Shown here one piece after another: positions 22,786-35,245 of a stretch of DNA of 64,000 nucleotides; within the stretch, counting starts at the first letter, position 1; every line of letters starts with the position of its first letter. Position numbers and translations under genes: made by a program. The stretch spans positions 57,657 to 121,656 of the forward strand of contig JAMFTG010000586.1 in NCBI GenBank assembly GCA_023974075.1, in the 5' to 3' direction. The DNA is from Chaenocephalus aceratus. Taxonomy: Eukaryota > Chordata > Actinopteri > Perciformes > Channichthyidae. Under the pieces are notes generated by a model, which saw nothing but the letters and a program-made list of their open reading frames with translations, was not told the DNA's origin and ran no database searches.

Positions 22786-24104
22786 GGCTCAGAACAGTCT
22801 CATAATACACACAGAAGGATCCACACTTTTCAATGCACAGACAAATGTGTTCCGTTTCATATACATGTAAATAAAATCCAAATACAGAAAAAAGTTTTAA
22901 ATGTGTATTTTTGTTCCTCACATATTTGTTTTCCGTTTAAAACCTCTGCACCTGAAAACACAAACCGCTTCCTGTGCACGGATCGCTGTGCATTCCTGTG
23001 TGGGTTTTTTGAGACTCCCCTGGCGGTCAGCCGATTCGTACTTGTAATTATTCCTATCTATAGCCAATCAGATGTCTCCTCAATTCTAAGCCAATCACAT
23101 GAGCGCGCCCCCACGAGGGTAGATTTCTTGCGTTCATGACGGAGCGCTTCACGTACGCATTTTGCGCAGTCCGGAGCTGACAGCTCCATGGAGCCTAATC
23201 TCAGGACACCCTTCACTCTCAGCACAGCGCCACTTTCCGAACAGGAAATGCAGGCAAATACAAGCCTTTATATTATTAAGGTACAGCGCCACTTTCCAAA
23301 CCATTGATGAATGCTTGTGTGTTCACAAAAATGGCAGGCAAACCCGTTTTAAATGTGTGTTTCCTGTGTGGCGAATAGCTGCTTTATTTATGTCTGTATG
23401 AAGTTGTTGTGAGTGTGGAGGGAGCAGCTACAGGTTAGCTTAGCCTAATCGATCAGTGCACTACGAAGCCAGTGCTAGACAGTGACCTGTCGACGGGGGG
23501 AGCCCCGCCGGTCATTATCGGCCGATATTCCCTCTTAATAGTTTGATTGGTGCTCTCTATAAAGGCCGAGAGCTGGATCTGATCGATATGGACATAGCCG
23601 CGAGTGAAGTGTAACCGGAGGCGAGAGAGAGATCAGATCAGCTGTTGAGTCTGATGGAGACACGCTGCTCTGCATGATCACCTGATGCTCCGCCCTCTGT
23701 TTAGCGAGCTGACCGGACTGCGCAAAATGCGTGTATGAAGTAATCTTACCCTCGTGGGGGCGCGCTCATGTGATTGGCTTAGAATGAAGGAGACATCTGA
23801 TTGGCTATAGGAAAAATTATAAGTATGAATCGGCTGACCGTCAGGGGAGTCTCAAAAAACCCACACACGAATGCAAAGCGATCCGTGTACAGAAAGCGGT
23901 CTGTGTTTGCAGGTTCAGGGGATTTAAACGGGAAACTAATAAGTGAGGATCAAAAATACATATGTAAAACTTTTTTCTGTATTTGGATTTTATTTACATG
24001 AATATGAAACGGAATACATTTGTGTGTGCATTGAAAAACACAAGTGTGGATCCGGAAATACAAGTTTGAATCCTTCTGTGTGCATTATGAGACTGTTCTG
24101 AGCC
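22786..24104. mobile_element. Foldback-type element with about 390-bp inverted arms
   Basis: Left arm 22786-23174 and right arm 23713-24104 are inverted copies at high identity. Outer ends are GGCTCAGAACAGTCTCATAA and TTATGAGACTGTTCTGAGCC (with one T/G difference inside); inner ends are GCGCAGTCCGG and CCGGACTGCGC. The left arm has a roughly 25-bp extra segment near 23128-23155. Each arm carries two CCAAT boxes. The 538-bp spacer is non-repetitive. No transposase; TSD not evident. Confidence 0.8.
23175..23712 (+). other. Spacer of the foldback element with promoter-like text
   Basis: Non-repetitive sequence between the arms. TATAAAGG occurs at 23559-23566, followed by GC- and GA-rich sequence. 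A short direct repeat CAGCGCCACTTTCC occurs at 23226 and 23284. It could be captured host sequence or the element's own promoter. No open frame continues downstream: an ATG near 23588 meets a stop within about ten codons. Confidence 0.35.
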
Positions 24105-24772
24105 TATACCGACTGTGTGCTCTGCATGTGTGACCATTACAGAGGGTTTCACCAGAGCAAAGGGGCGTAGGGTCGGCCCGACGCGAAGCTGTCTGCATGC
24201 AGTTTGCTTTTCAGCCCAACTGTATACAGTTAAATCGACCGGACTTCTTTCTGCAGATGTGAGCGTCCTTAACAACGGTCAATAAGTCCTTGCTGCACAT
24301 TACATGTTTCCGTCTTAAGCTTTGTTAGTTAGTTTCGTAACGGACGTAATGTACAGTAACCGTTGTAACGGTTGTAGCTTTTCTCAGACGCGGAGGGATA
24401 CTGCCTTGTTGTGAAAAGTAACTACAATTCTACCCGTGGTATTTGTCATTATATCACGGCTAAGAACCAATCAGATCACTTCATTTGACTTGTCCGTTTT
24501 GTAATTATTTTTATATTTTGTGATCTGAGCTGTGTGATTTTATATGTAATGTTTCTCTCTGGTCTGGAGGTTTTAAAGTGCTTTATAAATAAAGTTGGAT
24601 TGGATCATTGTTTGTTTGCAGATGATATGGCTTTTTATTTGCTAAAAATCCAACTGTTCCAACGGTGTAAATAGGCTACTTTAGAAATAATGCAATCGTA
24701 TACATTGGTACTTAAATCCAACAAAGCCCGGATCACCGCTGGTAACAAACCCCCGAAACAATGACCCCTTAC
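24105..24772. other. Repeat remnants and a retrotransposon tail
   Basis: 24160-24190 (GGTCGGCCCGACGCGAAGC) and 24447-24510 (TTATATCACGGCTAAGAACC and onward) match parts of the repeat at 37640-37750. At 24575-24605, AAGTGCTTTATAAATAAAG followed by TTGGATTGGAT is a non-LTR 3' tail with short terminal repeats, plus strand. Confidence 0.5.
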
Positions 24773-25772
24773 CAGAGTTGGGTGTAACGTACAAGTACGC
24801 GTTACACCCAACTCTGGCGTTTACTGTAATAATATTACTTTGTCGGTAACGGAGTAGTGTAACGCGTTACTTTTATAATTCAGTAATCACACTACAGTTA
24901 CTAACATTGCCCCGACACGCGTTACTTCGTTACTTTCTAAAATCAGTCATGATCAAACCTCAACAAACACCTGCAAAGAACACATGCTAAGGTGAAGCTA
25001 ACGCACATAGCTGTTGTTTATTTATATCACACACGTAGTCTGTTCTTCTTCTCTGTTTTCCGGTTGTTGCCTGTTTTGAATGACGAATACACACTACCGC
25101 CGCCTGCTGGTAAGGAGAGTTATTGCCACTCACGCATGCGCAGTTCGTACGTGCTCGGCTGCAGTCTTTGCGGTGTGCTCCAGTCTGGCTCCAGTGCAAC
25201 ACATGGCCAACACGCAGGAGAACACGCTGACGCAACAGCGTGAGCAGAGATAGACTGCGCAAAATATACAGATAGCAGGAGACAGAGGACAGCCACGGTC
25301 AGATAGCAGGAGACAGAGGACAGCCACGGTCAGATAGCAGGAGACAGAGGACAGCCACGGTCAGATAGCAGGAGACAGAGGACAGCCACGGTCAGATAGC
25401 AGGAGACAGAGGACAGCCACGGTCAGATAGCAGGAGACAGAGGACAGCCACGGTCAGATAGCAGGAGACAGAGGACAGCCACGGTCAGATAGCAGGAGAC
25501 AGAGGACAGCCACGGTCAGATAGGAAAACATTCAGGATCTGGATCAGTCTTATGCGACAATGGAAACTGAACTAAAGAGAACATTTGAAACTTTAGCAGT
25601 CTGCGTGATCTGCCTGTAGGGAGGGGCGGGCCGGCCCTGCGACTAAAGTAACGAGTAAAGTAACGAATTACTTTATGTAGAGAGTAACGAAGTAGTGTAA
25701 TATATTACTTTTTTTTAAAGTAATATGTAATATGTAATATATTACTTTTTTTTAGTAACGACCCCATCTCTG
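24773..25772. mobile_element. hAT-like nonautonomous transposon with exact 8-bp TSD
   Basis: Exactly 1000 bp by these boundaries. Left end CAGAGTTGGGTGTAACG, right end CGACCCCATCTCTG, flanked by identical 8-mers CCCCTTAC (24765-24772 and 25773-25780). CAGAG...CTCTG ends and an 8-bp duplication are standard for hAT. The left terminus is doubled as a perfect hairpin (see findings). The interior contains repeated GTAACG/CGTTAC motifs and a 31-bp minisatellite. No transposase. Confidence 0.92.
25269..25523. repeat. 31-bp minisatellite inside the hAT-like element
   Basis: About 8.2 essentially identical copies of a 31-bp unit joining AGATAGCAGGAGACAGAGG and ACAGCCACGGTC. The near absence of differences between copies implies very recent expansion or homogenisation. 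Confidence 0.97.
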
Positions 25773-26046
25773 CCCCTTACCCCCAGATGGCTTATCGTTT
25801 TTAGACCGATGGCCAATTGCTTCTGCAATCGCTTTCATAGAAGACTGTTTGATGTGAATGTTGAGCCGTCTGATCAGATTTCAGCTTGTTTGTCCGTCTT
25901 TGTGTTGAGATGTGATCAAAAATACCGTCTGACACGAATCTCATACTAATGGAGTCAGAAACCTTTGCATACCTGCACATAACACACAGGTGTTTGTGCT
26001 GTACTGCTGCTCGGTGATGAAAGCCTCTGCTGGAGACTCTTCAGAG

Positions 26047-26454
26047 CAGGGGGGTCAAACTCAATTTAATCGCGGGCCACATTAGCATTATGGTTGCACT
26101 CAAAGGGCCGGTTGTAACTTTAAGACGATATAAATATACATATATAATATATAGAGAATAATGTATGATATTACATTATTACCTTTGCTTTGGATTATTA
26201 TCGGATAGGATAATAACTTAGTAATTAACTACGTCTGAAAGCAGAAGTCTAGGGCAAATAATTGCAAGTCTGTTCAGTTCGCATGTCACAAAATGAGATG
26301 CATTGTGGGACATGTAGTTTATGAACAACGTGTTTCTGTAAAGCGGCATGTAGCCGTATATAAACATATTTTATTCTTTCATAGCTCTTGCGGGCCACAT
26401 AAAATGAGGTCGCGGGCCAGATTTGGCCCCCGGGCCTTGAGTTTGACTCCCCTG
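26047..26454. mobile_element. hAT MITE family C, copy 1
   Basis: Ends CAGGGGGGTCAAACTCAA and TTGAGTTTGACTCCCCTG with an exact 8-bp duplication CTTCAGAG (26039-26046 and 26455-26462). Shares GGGCCGGTTGTAACTTTAAG, GATGCATTGTGGGACATG and GGGCCAGATTTGGCCCCCGG with copies at 41570, 48816 and 54857. At 408 bp it is the shortest copy and lacks the A-rich internal segment of the others. Confidence 0.92.
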
Positions 26455-26462
26455 CTTCAGAG

Positions 26463-27234
26463 CTCTGGTTTATCTTGATGCAAAAGATGTCGTACCCTTT
26501 GCTTTGATTTATCGGCTACCGCTCAATGTAACTGTACCCACATTTGAAAGGTACATATTGGTCACAGCCCTCTATCGATTTTTACAACAGTTAAATGGAT
26601 GACTTTGTTTAGCAGTGGAAAATGGAGCAATGTTACCCGCACTAGCAAGCTGTTTAATAGTCCCAAATCTATATTTCATTAAAATGATGACACATTGCAC
26701 CCTTAGCCCTCTCCTAGCTCTTGTTCTATTGATCTCCAGCAGTTTGGCCCTTGTAGCGAATAATAAATCGTCCCTGGTCTCTTTTTAAACACTCACCTTC
26801 CATTATACATGTAATGAAGCACAGGAATTACACGGTGACACGAGGGAATTTCAGGTCATGAATCTTTATCACTCAAGATGTGTTGAGGGCAATTTTGTCC
26901 TCGTGATTGCCGTGCACAGGACGGCGAAAAGCGTTTAGGAATGTCCTCGTGTGATACACTGTATGTTCTCACAGCAGCGGAGCATCCATCTCACTTAGCT
27001 GCTCATCGTTCACCAATTGTGTAGATAACAGCAAGGAGTGCCATAGTCAATAATATGTTTCTCACGTACTGTAGCTCACGTGGAAAATCGCCTCCTGCTA
27101 CCCTGGTTCTTATCTTTCGGTTTTCATTCATGGTTCTCCTACATTTGGACCCGTTGTCTTCGTTTTAAGACCCACGAGGCAGCATTGGAAACGCTTATTA
27201 GTGACAATTCAGAGATGAAATTGCACAGCCTCTT
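26463..27234. other. Unannotated sequence
   Basis: Unique sequence with no recognised gene or repeat. Confidence 0.5.
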
Positions 27235-27690
27235 CAAATGTTATGGTTGAACCTCGCTGAATGGTCTGGGCCCAAAATACATGTCTGACCTCCTGCTAAA
27301 TGATGAACCATCCAGATCTCTCAGGTCTTCAGGGACTGGTCAGCTTCCTGTCCCCAGAGTCAGAACTAAACATGGTAAAGCAGCGTTCAGTTATTATGCT
27401 CCAAACATCTGGAACAAGCTCCCAGAAACCTGCAGGTCCGCTGCAACTCTGACTACTTTTAAATCCAGGCTGAAGACTTTTCTTTTTGTCGCTGCTTTTA
27501 ATTGAACTATTCACATCTTAGACTGCACTGTAACTTTTATCCATGTATTTTTTCTTTTTATGTTTATTTTATTAGCTTTTCTTTTTAATGATTTTAAATG
27601 CCATTTTCTTAATGTCTTTCATTTTTGTAAAGCACTTTGAATTGCCTTGTGTTGAAAAGTGCTATAAATAAACTTGCCTTGCCTTGTTTA
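27235..27690 (+). mobile_element. Non-LTR retrotransposon, RT C-terminus and 3' tail
   Basis: A 74-codon frame at 27281-27505 contains RSLRSSGTGQLPVPRVRT, AAFSYYAPNIWNKLPE and TTFKSRLKTFLF, the standard C-terminal text of L2-type RT proteins in fish. The reading extends upstream as LNGLGPKYMSDLLL. It is followed by a 3' UTR with GCACTTTGAATTGCCTTG, AAGTGCTATAAATAAAC and a (TTGCC)n end. 5' truncated, so only the terminal part of RT survives. The same family lies inverted at 44051-44290. Confidence 0.85.
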
Positions 27691-28009
27691 CTTTAACAAG
27701 GCCGAACTGATGCTGCTAATTAGGAAGGAACGTTATAATTGTACGTTTTTAGCATTTCACACAGGCCAATAGATGAGGCTGGTTTTCTAAACGCAAACTG
27801 CTGGTTACGATAATAACAATGGCAGGGAACCTTTGTATCGAGATTCAGAACCAGCAAGGCTTTTAGATAAATATGCATTTTATGCCAGTTGGAAAAGTCT
27901 TTATGTGCAATATAGCGTACATTTGTGTACACATTTTGAAATGTTGTTATTGTGCAGCATTGCTTAGGGTTAATATATAACAAATATAAATGTCTACTTT
28001 CTTGTTTAT
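27691..28009. other. Unannotated sequence
   Basis: AT-rich, with no recognised gene or terminus. Confidence 0.45.
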
Positions 28010-28098
28010 TTCTTGTCTTTTAATTGTTATTGTACAATGCGACCTTGAGAGCCCAGAAAGGCGCCTATAGAAAATAAATGAATTATTATTATTATTTA
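28010..28098 (+). mobile_element. Non-LTR 3' tail with (ATT)n
   Basis: TTGTACAATGCGACCTTGAG, GAAAGGCGCCTATAGAAAA and TAAATGAATTATTATTATT: a common type of fish retrotransposon end. Confidence 0.6.
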
Positions 28099-28104
28099 AT
28101 ACCA

Positions 28105-28191
28105 TGTCTTTTTTTGCTGCTGCAACACAAACATTTCCCAAATTGGAATCAATAAAGTACTTCTTGTCTTGTCTTATCTTATCTTATCTTA
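28105..28191 (+). mobile_element. Non-LTR 3' tail with (TCTTA)n
   Basis: GCTGCTGCAACACAAACATT, TTCCCAAATTGGAATCAATA and AAGTACTTC followed by (TCTTG/TCTTA)n at 28160-28191. It lies directly downstream of another retrotransposon tail. Confidence 0.65.
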
Positions 28192-29134
28192 TAAAACAGT
28201 TTTTTAATAAACACTAATGCTAAAGTAATGTAAACCCATTGTTTCTATATAAAGACATGTTTTGTCAAGAGCTGCTTCCTGTCCAAAGACTATGCTTCCA
28301 CTTATCAGGTCCAAATAATACGAAAAAAGCAATGGAGTGCAAACCAAACAAAAGCTGGGGTCTCCGGAGGTTACAGGCCTGCAATCTGCGGTCGTTCACA
28401 AGAAGATGACCTTTACGGTGGCTACACACCATAAAGCGCTTAGCTGGAAAAGACGTTTCCTGCATCTCGTCTCCTTCCTTTTATTTTCACGCAATTAAAC
28501 CCTCTTAAGGGACGAGAGCAGGGGATGTTTGGATAATGGGAACCTGTTGTGTTTATGATGAATACGGTCCGATCTGTCCGCCTCTGGAGGGTAAACACGG
28601 TTGACATTTGGTGTTGACCTTATCTCGTCTATTAGGCTGCTTGTTTTTCTGACAGAGATTGATAAGGGGGCTTTTTTTTCTTTCTCATTTCATCGTATAG
28701 AATGACGCCGGGTAACGAGCTGTTTTCACGTTTACACGTTCTGTCAAGAGCTTCTCTCTCTGCAGTGCACTGAAACAACACATTGTTTTTCAATTGTATT
28801 TCATTTCAACATTTAATACGTCACTGTCTAATGAGTATAACTAAGTGTCATGTGTCTATGGAAATCCAAGGTAAACAAGGTAAGTGGATAATTCTTAATT
28901 AATGTGTGTTTTTATTTTTAAAATATAGTTTGAGTTACTTTCAAGTATTCGGTTTAAAAAATAATTCTCATGAACTTTCTGAAATAGCTCTTTGTCATAT
29001 TAATGAATATCGATCCACAGTCACTATCAGCCTTCAAATGGGTTCTGCAGGTTCACTGAAACAAGAGGAAAACATTGTTCACTTGTATTTAATGTCAACA
29101 TTTAATAGGCTAGTGTCTAATGAATAAATGAAAT
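28192..29134. other. Unannotated sequence
   Basis: Mostly unique. Two imperfect direct repeats sharing CAACATTTAATA and TGTCTAATGA occur at 28788-28845 and 29072-29128. No exon recognised. Confidence 0.45.
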
Positions 29135-29253
29135 ACTATAGGACAGTAACACAAGAATACAGTTTAAAAGGAGAGTGATTAGTAAAATATCCATAAAGAA
29201 AAAGTAAATCTGTGTACAGTTCTGTTTCATATGGATGCTGAGAGATGTATCCA
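29135..29253 (+). repeat. Dispersed repeat module, copy 2
   Basis: Reverse-complement match, about 95% by eye, to 262-380. Here it lies upstream of C-rich transposon-end sequence, so it is probably the interior of that element. Confidence 0.6.
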
Positions 29254-29670
29254 TAGATCTCTTCATGTTGCTCTCAAAGTGCACCAGATTGATGCTTTTA
29301 ACTTCAATATTTAAAAAAAATTAATCTTCCCGGGGGAGCATGCCCCCGGACCCCCCTAGAGGAGGTTAGGTCCACCCCCACCTAAAACATGTTCACATGG
29401 ATAGAATACTAAATACATTTGCACACTTTTTATATGTTGGCCTATGTCCATATGTTTCTGTTTTGGTGGTCGTGCCACAACCGTGCACGCACAGGTCATA
29501 GGTGCGCTATACAATAGCACTACACCCTGCAACGTGTGTGAAAGACAATAGACTTTAAACTTTTTGGAAATTGAAGTTGCGTTGGTGTGTTGGTTGTTGA
29601 CAGCAGTGTGTGCCCCCCCTTGATAAATGATTGCCCCCCCCATTCGATTTGTTCTAGAGCCGACCCTGGG
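29254..29670. mobile_element. Right part of a hAT-like element
   Basis: Ends ...TGCCCCCCC, ATTCGATTTGTTCTAGAGCC, GACCCTG. CTAGA(G/A)CCG(A/G)CCCTG is a usual inverted end of fish hAT elements (CAGGGTCGGCTCTAG when inverted). The left terminus is not found. It may include 29135-29253. A solo LTR follows at once. Confidence 0.45.
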
Positions 29671-29674
29671 CCTG

Positions 29675-29983
29675 TGTCATGGCTTGGTTCTCAGCCACAA
29701 CAAACGCGCGACAGAAAACGAGGGCGTGAATAGAAAAGAGTTTATTCACTGCTGCTGAAGGACACAATCAGGCGAAACAACCGACGAAACAAGAGATCAG
29801 CTGGTCGTGGCTGCTCTTCACGTTGCGTCCTCCTGCCAGAGAGAGAGAGAGAGCGAGATCCGGCCCGGTCCTTTATCCGGCTAACTCCAGCCGCCAGGTG
29901 TCCTCAATCCCAGCTGATCGACCAAAGGGAAAACCTTAAAGGAACATACACACACCAGAGATAACAAGGCAGCGGTCGTCACA
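29675..29983 (-). mobile_element. Solo LTR, minus strand
   Basis: 309 bp with TG...CA ends (TGTCATGGCTTGG ... GGTCGTCACA on the plus strand) flanked by CCTG at 29671-29674 and 29984-29987, a 4-bp direct repeat. Read on the minus strand it begins TGTGACGACC and carries AATAAACTC near its 3' end, fitting an LTR poly(A) signal. A (GA)n tract at 29838-29854 is internal. No coding region. Confidence 0.75.
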
Positions 29984-30482
29984 CCTGCAAGAGTCTACTT
30001 GTGAAAAGCACTGCTTGTATAACTTTACACGTTAGGGCCATGTAGCTAATAAGTAGCATATCATAAATAGAACATCAGAAAGTATGTATCGAACGCACAC
30101 AGGCAGCTGTGTTTAGACCCAGTTTGAAGGTAAAGGATGTATCCTGGTTTAATTGATCTGGCCTCATTGCTGTGATGTGTAATATACGTGGATGTAATAG
30201 TACCGCATAGTTTAGCAAAGTGATCGATCTCCCAGCTACCGCTGTCTGTGTAGTATTTTGCAACGTAACGCCCCAAACAGCGACCGTCTGTTAAACGCTA
30301 TCGATTCAAACGGCAGACTTTTATTAACATTTTGTTTCAAGCTCTCGTCCTTAGTAAAAACAAAACTAATGGAAGGGGAAATGCTCCCAGGCGTAGCTGA
30401 TCCACCTTCAGGTGCTGGGACAGCTCGGTCTCTCTGCAGCGGTGTGAGCCGCGGTCTGTGAACGCCGCTCCGCAGTTTAATG
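29984..30482. other. Unannotated sequence
   Basis: No recognised gene; frames of 60-71 codons on both strands are unsupported. Confidence 0.45.
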
Positions 30483-30710
30483 CAGGGCCGTAGCTACGTT
30501 TTTAACGGGCCTAAAATTATATCTAAAATGATTCACTTTTAATTAATGTAATGCTTGTTTCGCTGCTTGAGAAGCTTGTGGACATAGTCTAGGTTTGTTT
30601 CTACAAGTACAGTTTTAGAGAAACAAAAGTTAGGGGGGCAGCTGGGGGGGCAAGGCTTTACAGTGGGGGGGGGCAGCTGCCCCCCTTGCCCACCCATAGA
30701 TCCGCCCCTG
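30483..30710. mobile_element. Short hAT-like MITE
   Basis: Ends CAGGGCCGTAGCTACG and CATAGATCCGCCCCTG with G- and C-runs at 30633-30685, a pattern common to fish hAT MITEs. The ends are only partly complementary and the flanking 8-mers do not match, so the boundaries are tentative. Confidence 0.5.
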
Positions 30711-30885
30711 AGACAGATATATCGAAATACCGCTTCCCACATCCCGAATATAAAAATAGAAATATGTATAAAATATGTATATCCTATATATACACAATCA
30801 ACCAACACATTTATACATATGCACACATTCAGATTACAAAAAAATACAACAATCAATATACAAAATAACAGTCACTTCAATATCT
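30711..30885 (-). mobile_element. Retrotransposon tail fragment
   Basis: The inverted text GGGATGTGGGAAGCGGTATTT matches the start of the better preserved tail at 32085-32180, then is cut by the MITE at 30710. The rest is AT-rich. Confidence 0.4.
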
Positions 30886-32084
30886 GTGGGAAGGTACATT
30901 AGTGCAAATATCATGAATGCTTTTGCTGGGTTATTGCCTTTTACGTTGAAAAAACTCCTGAGAAACACATGAAATAAAACTAAAGCTACCGTGGCTGAAC
31001 AGTGAAAGTAAAGAGTGAACAGTGAGATTGCTGCAGCCTTCAGAAAGTCAAGCAGTAAATCAAAGAGACATCACAGTATACCAAACAACACGGCTTGATT
31101 GACAGGTGACCTCTGGGAGGTGCGGTGCAGAAACGCCACCGCAAGATGCTAATCAGGATTAGCACATGGAGGCAAGATAAAAGAATGGAGGTGTGGAGGC
31201 GACCCAGAATGACCCACACGCTCCACCAACAATCACAAATAAATCATAAAAGGTTATTTTAATTGGGGATTTTCATATTTTAAAAACGTCTAATTGCATT
31301 ACGTGTTGCACGCTCTACTTCTGCAATGACATGTTTATCTGATTAATTGAATAAGACATAATAAAGGTCCAAACACTCGTTAATCAAATGAAATAATACA
31401 CATCCAGGGTAAATAAATAAGCATTAGCATCTAAAATAATTAAGCGAACATATTAAAGTATTGAGTCAAATACAATAATGTTAACTAATGGTATTGTACA
31501 GCATTTGTCATCGTTATATTGCAATATATGTGGATGGGAATCTTGCTTTTGTCTTTACAGCATTTGAAGTGGATTATATAATTTCTTTAAAGAGTGCATG
31601 GTGGACATTGATTTATTAGTGATGTGAACCTCAATGACCAATCCAGCCCACCAGCTAAACACAACACACACTATGAACTATATGAAAAAGCATATTCTCT
31701 CTTGTAAAACTGTTCGTGCTGGGTCACACGGGTCAAACAGTGCCGAGTTAATCTCTGCTCCATATGACCCGTTCTTTAATGTTGACCATTAGTAAAGTGG
31801 TCAGCTAGGGTTTGTCTGGAGTTTGTTTTGCAGAGTGCTTTTGGGTGGCACATCGCTTAGCTTATGTATCGAAAGGTTGAAAAGCCATGAGGTTATTTCA
31901 GTGTAAATACATGGTGTTTATGTTGGTTAGGAAACTAGTGCTTTTATACCAAGAAAATAAAAATCTATGTGGGAAGCATTTCTGTTCTCGAAGCGCTTCG
32001 CTTTAACGTCAGTAAGTATATCGAGGAAACATAATTCAATGTAGGCATCAACATGGTATCTGGAAAAAAACGTCAGCTGCATTT
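30886..32084. other. Unannotated sequence
   Basis: AT-rich unique sequence with no recognised exon or repeat. Confidence 0.45.
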
Positions 32085-32180
32085 TCTTTGTCAAAGTCAA
32101 CTTCATTGTTAATCTCAAAATACGTTTGTACACACAGAAAGATCGAAATACTGTTTCCCACAGTCCCGAGGTATAAAAAA
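32085..32180 (-). mobile_element. Non-LTR 3' tail, minus strand
   Basis: Read inverted: GACTGTGGGAAACAGTATTT, then TCTTTCTGTGTGTAC, then AACAATGAAGTTGACTTTGA. This is the style of a fish LINE 3' end (AATGAAGTTGACTTTGA). The 86-codon minus frame at 31927-32187 runs through it and is not a gene. Confidence 0.5.
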
Positions 32181-33723
<1,543 letters not shown>

Positions 33724-33742
33724 AACCCTAACCCTAACCCTA
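33724..33742. repeat. Short telomere-like (CCCTAA)n
   Basis: About three CCCTAA units, ending exactly where the next transposon-like terminus starts. Confidence 0.7.
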
Positions 33743-35245
33743 CACTGTAAAAAATGCTGCTTCAAAAACAAGTAAATATATAATAAAAACAAGGTGTTTT
33801 CGCTTTTAATAAGTGAACAAATCTGCCAATAGAACAAGTGAAAAATTGCTTGGTAAGATCTCTTGAAGTAAAGATGGGATATTTAGAAAAATGAGATCTT
33901 GTATTTAGCTGGAAGAACTTATTTTGAAGTATATTTGACCAGAATTAGGGACATTGTTACAAATAAAGCCAGAAATGAGACGTTTTCTGTTTTCTGATGA
34001 TTTTCCTATAAAATAAGATGTTTTTAAGAGACTTTGACTGAAAGATGCTTAAGTTTTCACGAAACTGTGTCTCAGGGCTTCTTAACATTTATGAAACTAT
34101 TAATGTTCCATACTCACTTAACGGGAAGAAACCCAGCTAACTGACGATACCATTTTCTTTTACCGAAACAAAACACAAGTGTCACAAGAAGCGTCTAAAT
34201 GAGCCCTGAGCGACAAAATGCTACGCACTTTGCACAGAACTCACGGTGAAAATACCCTTATTATTTATCGTAACCGCACGGACAAGATATCGATTAGCAA
34301 GCTGATATTTCACAGATTCCAGAAATATTAATATCATCACTGAGCAATCAGAACTTGGGACAGGGGAAGCGAAAACAGACATCACAACACATAGCATTAC
34401 GGAGCATTCACTGGACATCGTCTTACCATAGCTGTTGTTCTGATCAAAAGTCGTGTTCAATGGCATTAAAACGATAAAAACGCTGCTGAAGGTTAATCCA
34501 ATGCGTCTGTGTCACTTTGAAATGATTACTGATAATCCATCCTTCCATTTCTATGTCAATAACAGAGTTTTCATATATAGTTGCTATGATAGCTACCAGA
34601 GCGTATGAGAGTTACCGGTTTTGGGCATTCTGGCTGCGCATCACTCATTCACCAAGGGGTAATGCTTAGATGGATTTTAGGAACTTCCCCTCGATTCTAT
34701 TGGCTCTAACGGTTTAAAAAGATCATCAAAATCGAACGAGGGGGGCCATAGATATGGAAAACGCACCCAAATGTCACTTGTTTTGCATCAATCTTGATAC
34801 AGGGTACTTATTATATGTTATAGTTTGGATTCCTAAAGCTTTTAGTCTACTATCGCATCATTCAAGGGTGGTTTTCACTATAAGTCATGTTTTCTTTTTT
34901 GGACGGACACAATAATGTACATTTCTTTACTATGTTCAATCTGAATTTACTTTAAAATAAAAACATCTATATTGATTCTGACTGTTCTTCATCCAGCTCA
35001 CAGGTTTATCCTTGCTTTGAGAAAAAAGGTTATTAATGTAACCCTTTTAGAAGTGAAGTTATGGTCATTTGTTCTGGGCATGTCATTTTCGAGCCTGAGC
35101 CCTGAAAAACAGGCTCGGGGCTGAACAGGTTAAGATGCCTTGTCTAAAAACAAGACTTAAGTTATTAGGTTTATATCAAGTGTAACGACATCTTCTACTA
35201 GAAATTAGACAAATATACTTGGCAAGATTTTTTATGTTTGCAGTG
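33743..35245. mobile_element. Nonautonomous transposon with CACTG ends, containing a TTAA-bounded insertion
   Basis: Ends CACTGTAAAAAATGCTG and (inverted) CACTGCAAACATAAAAAA. The arms share AACAAGTAAA / ACTTGGCAAGAT-type words typical of a common fish repeat. Flanking TSD not found. The interior from 34049 to 35133 looks like a separate element. Confidence 0.45.
34049..35133. mobile_element. Possible TTAA-targeting element nested in the preceding one
   Basis: Bounded by TTAA at 34049-34052 and 35130-35133. The right subterminal region has a GAGCCTG/CAGGCTC inverted pair (35091-35116), comparable in design to other TTAA elements here. Both ends contain CAGGGCT or its inverse. Terminal inverted repeats are weak. 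No transposase frame; the longest is 81 codons. Confidence 0.4.
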
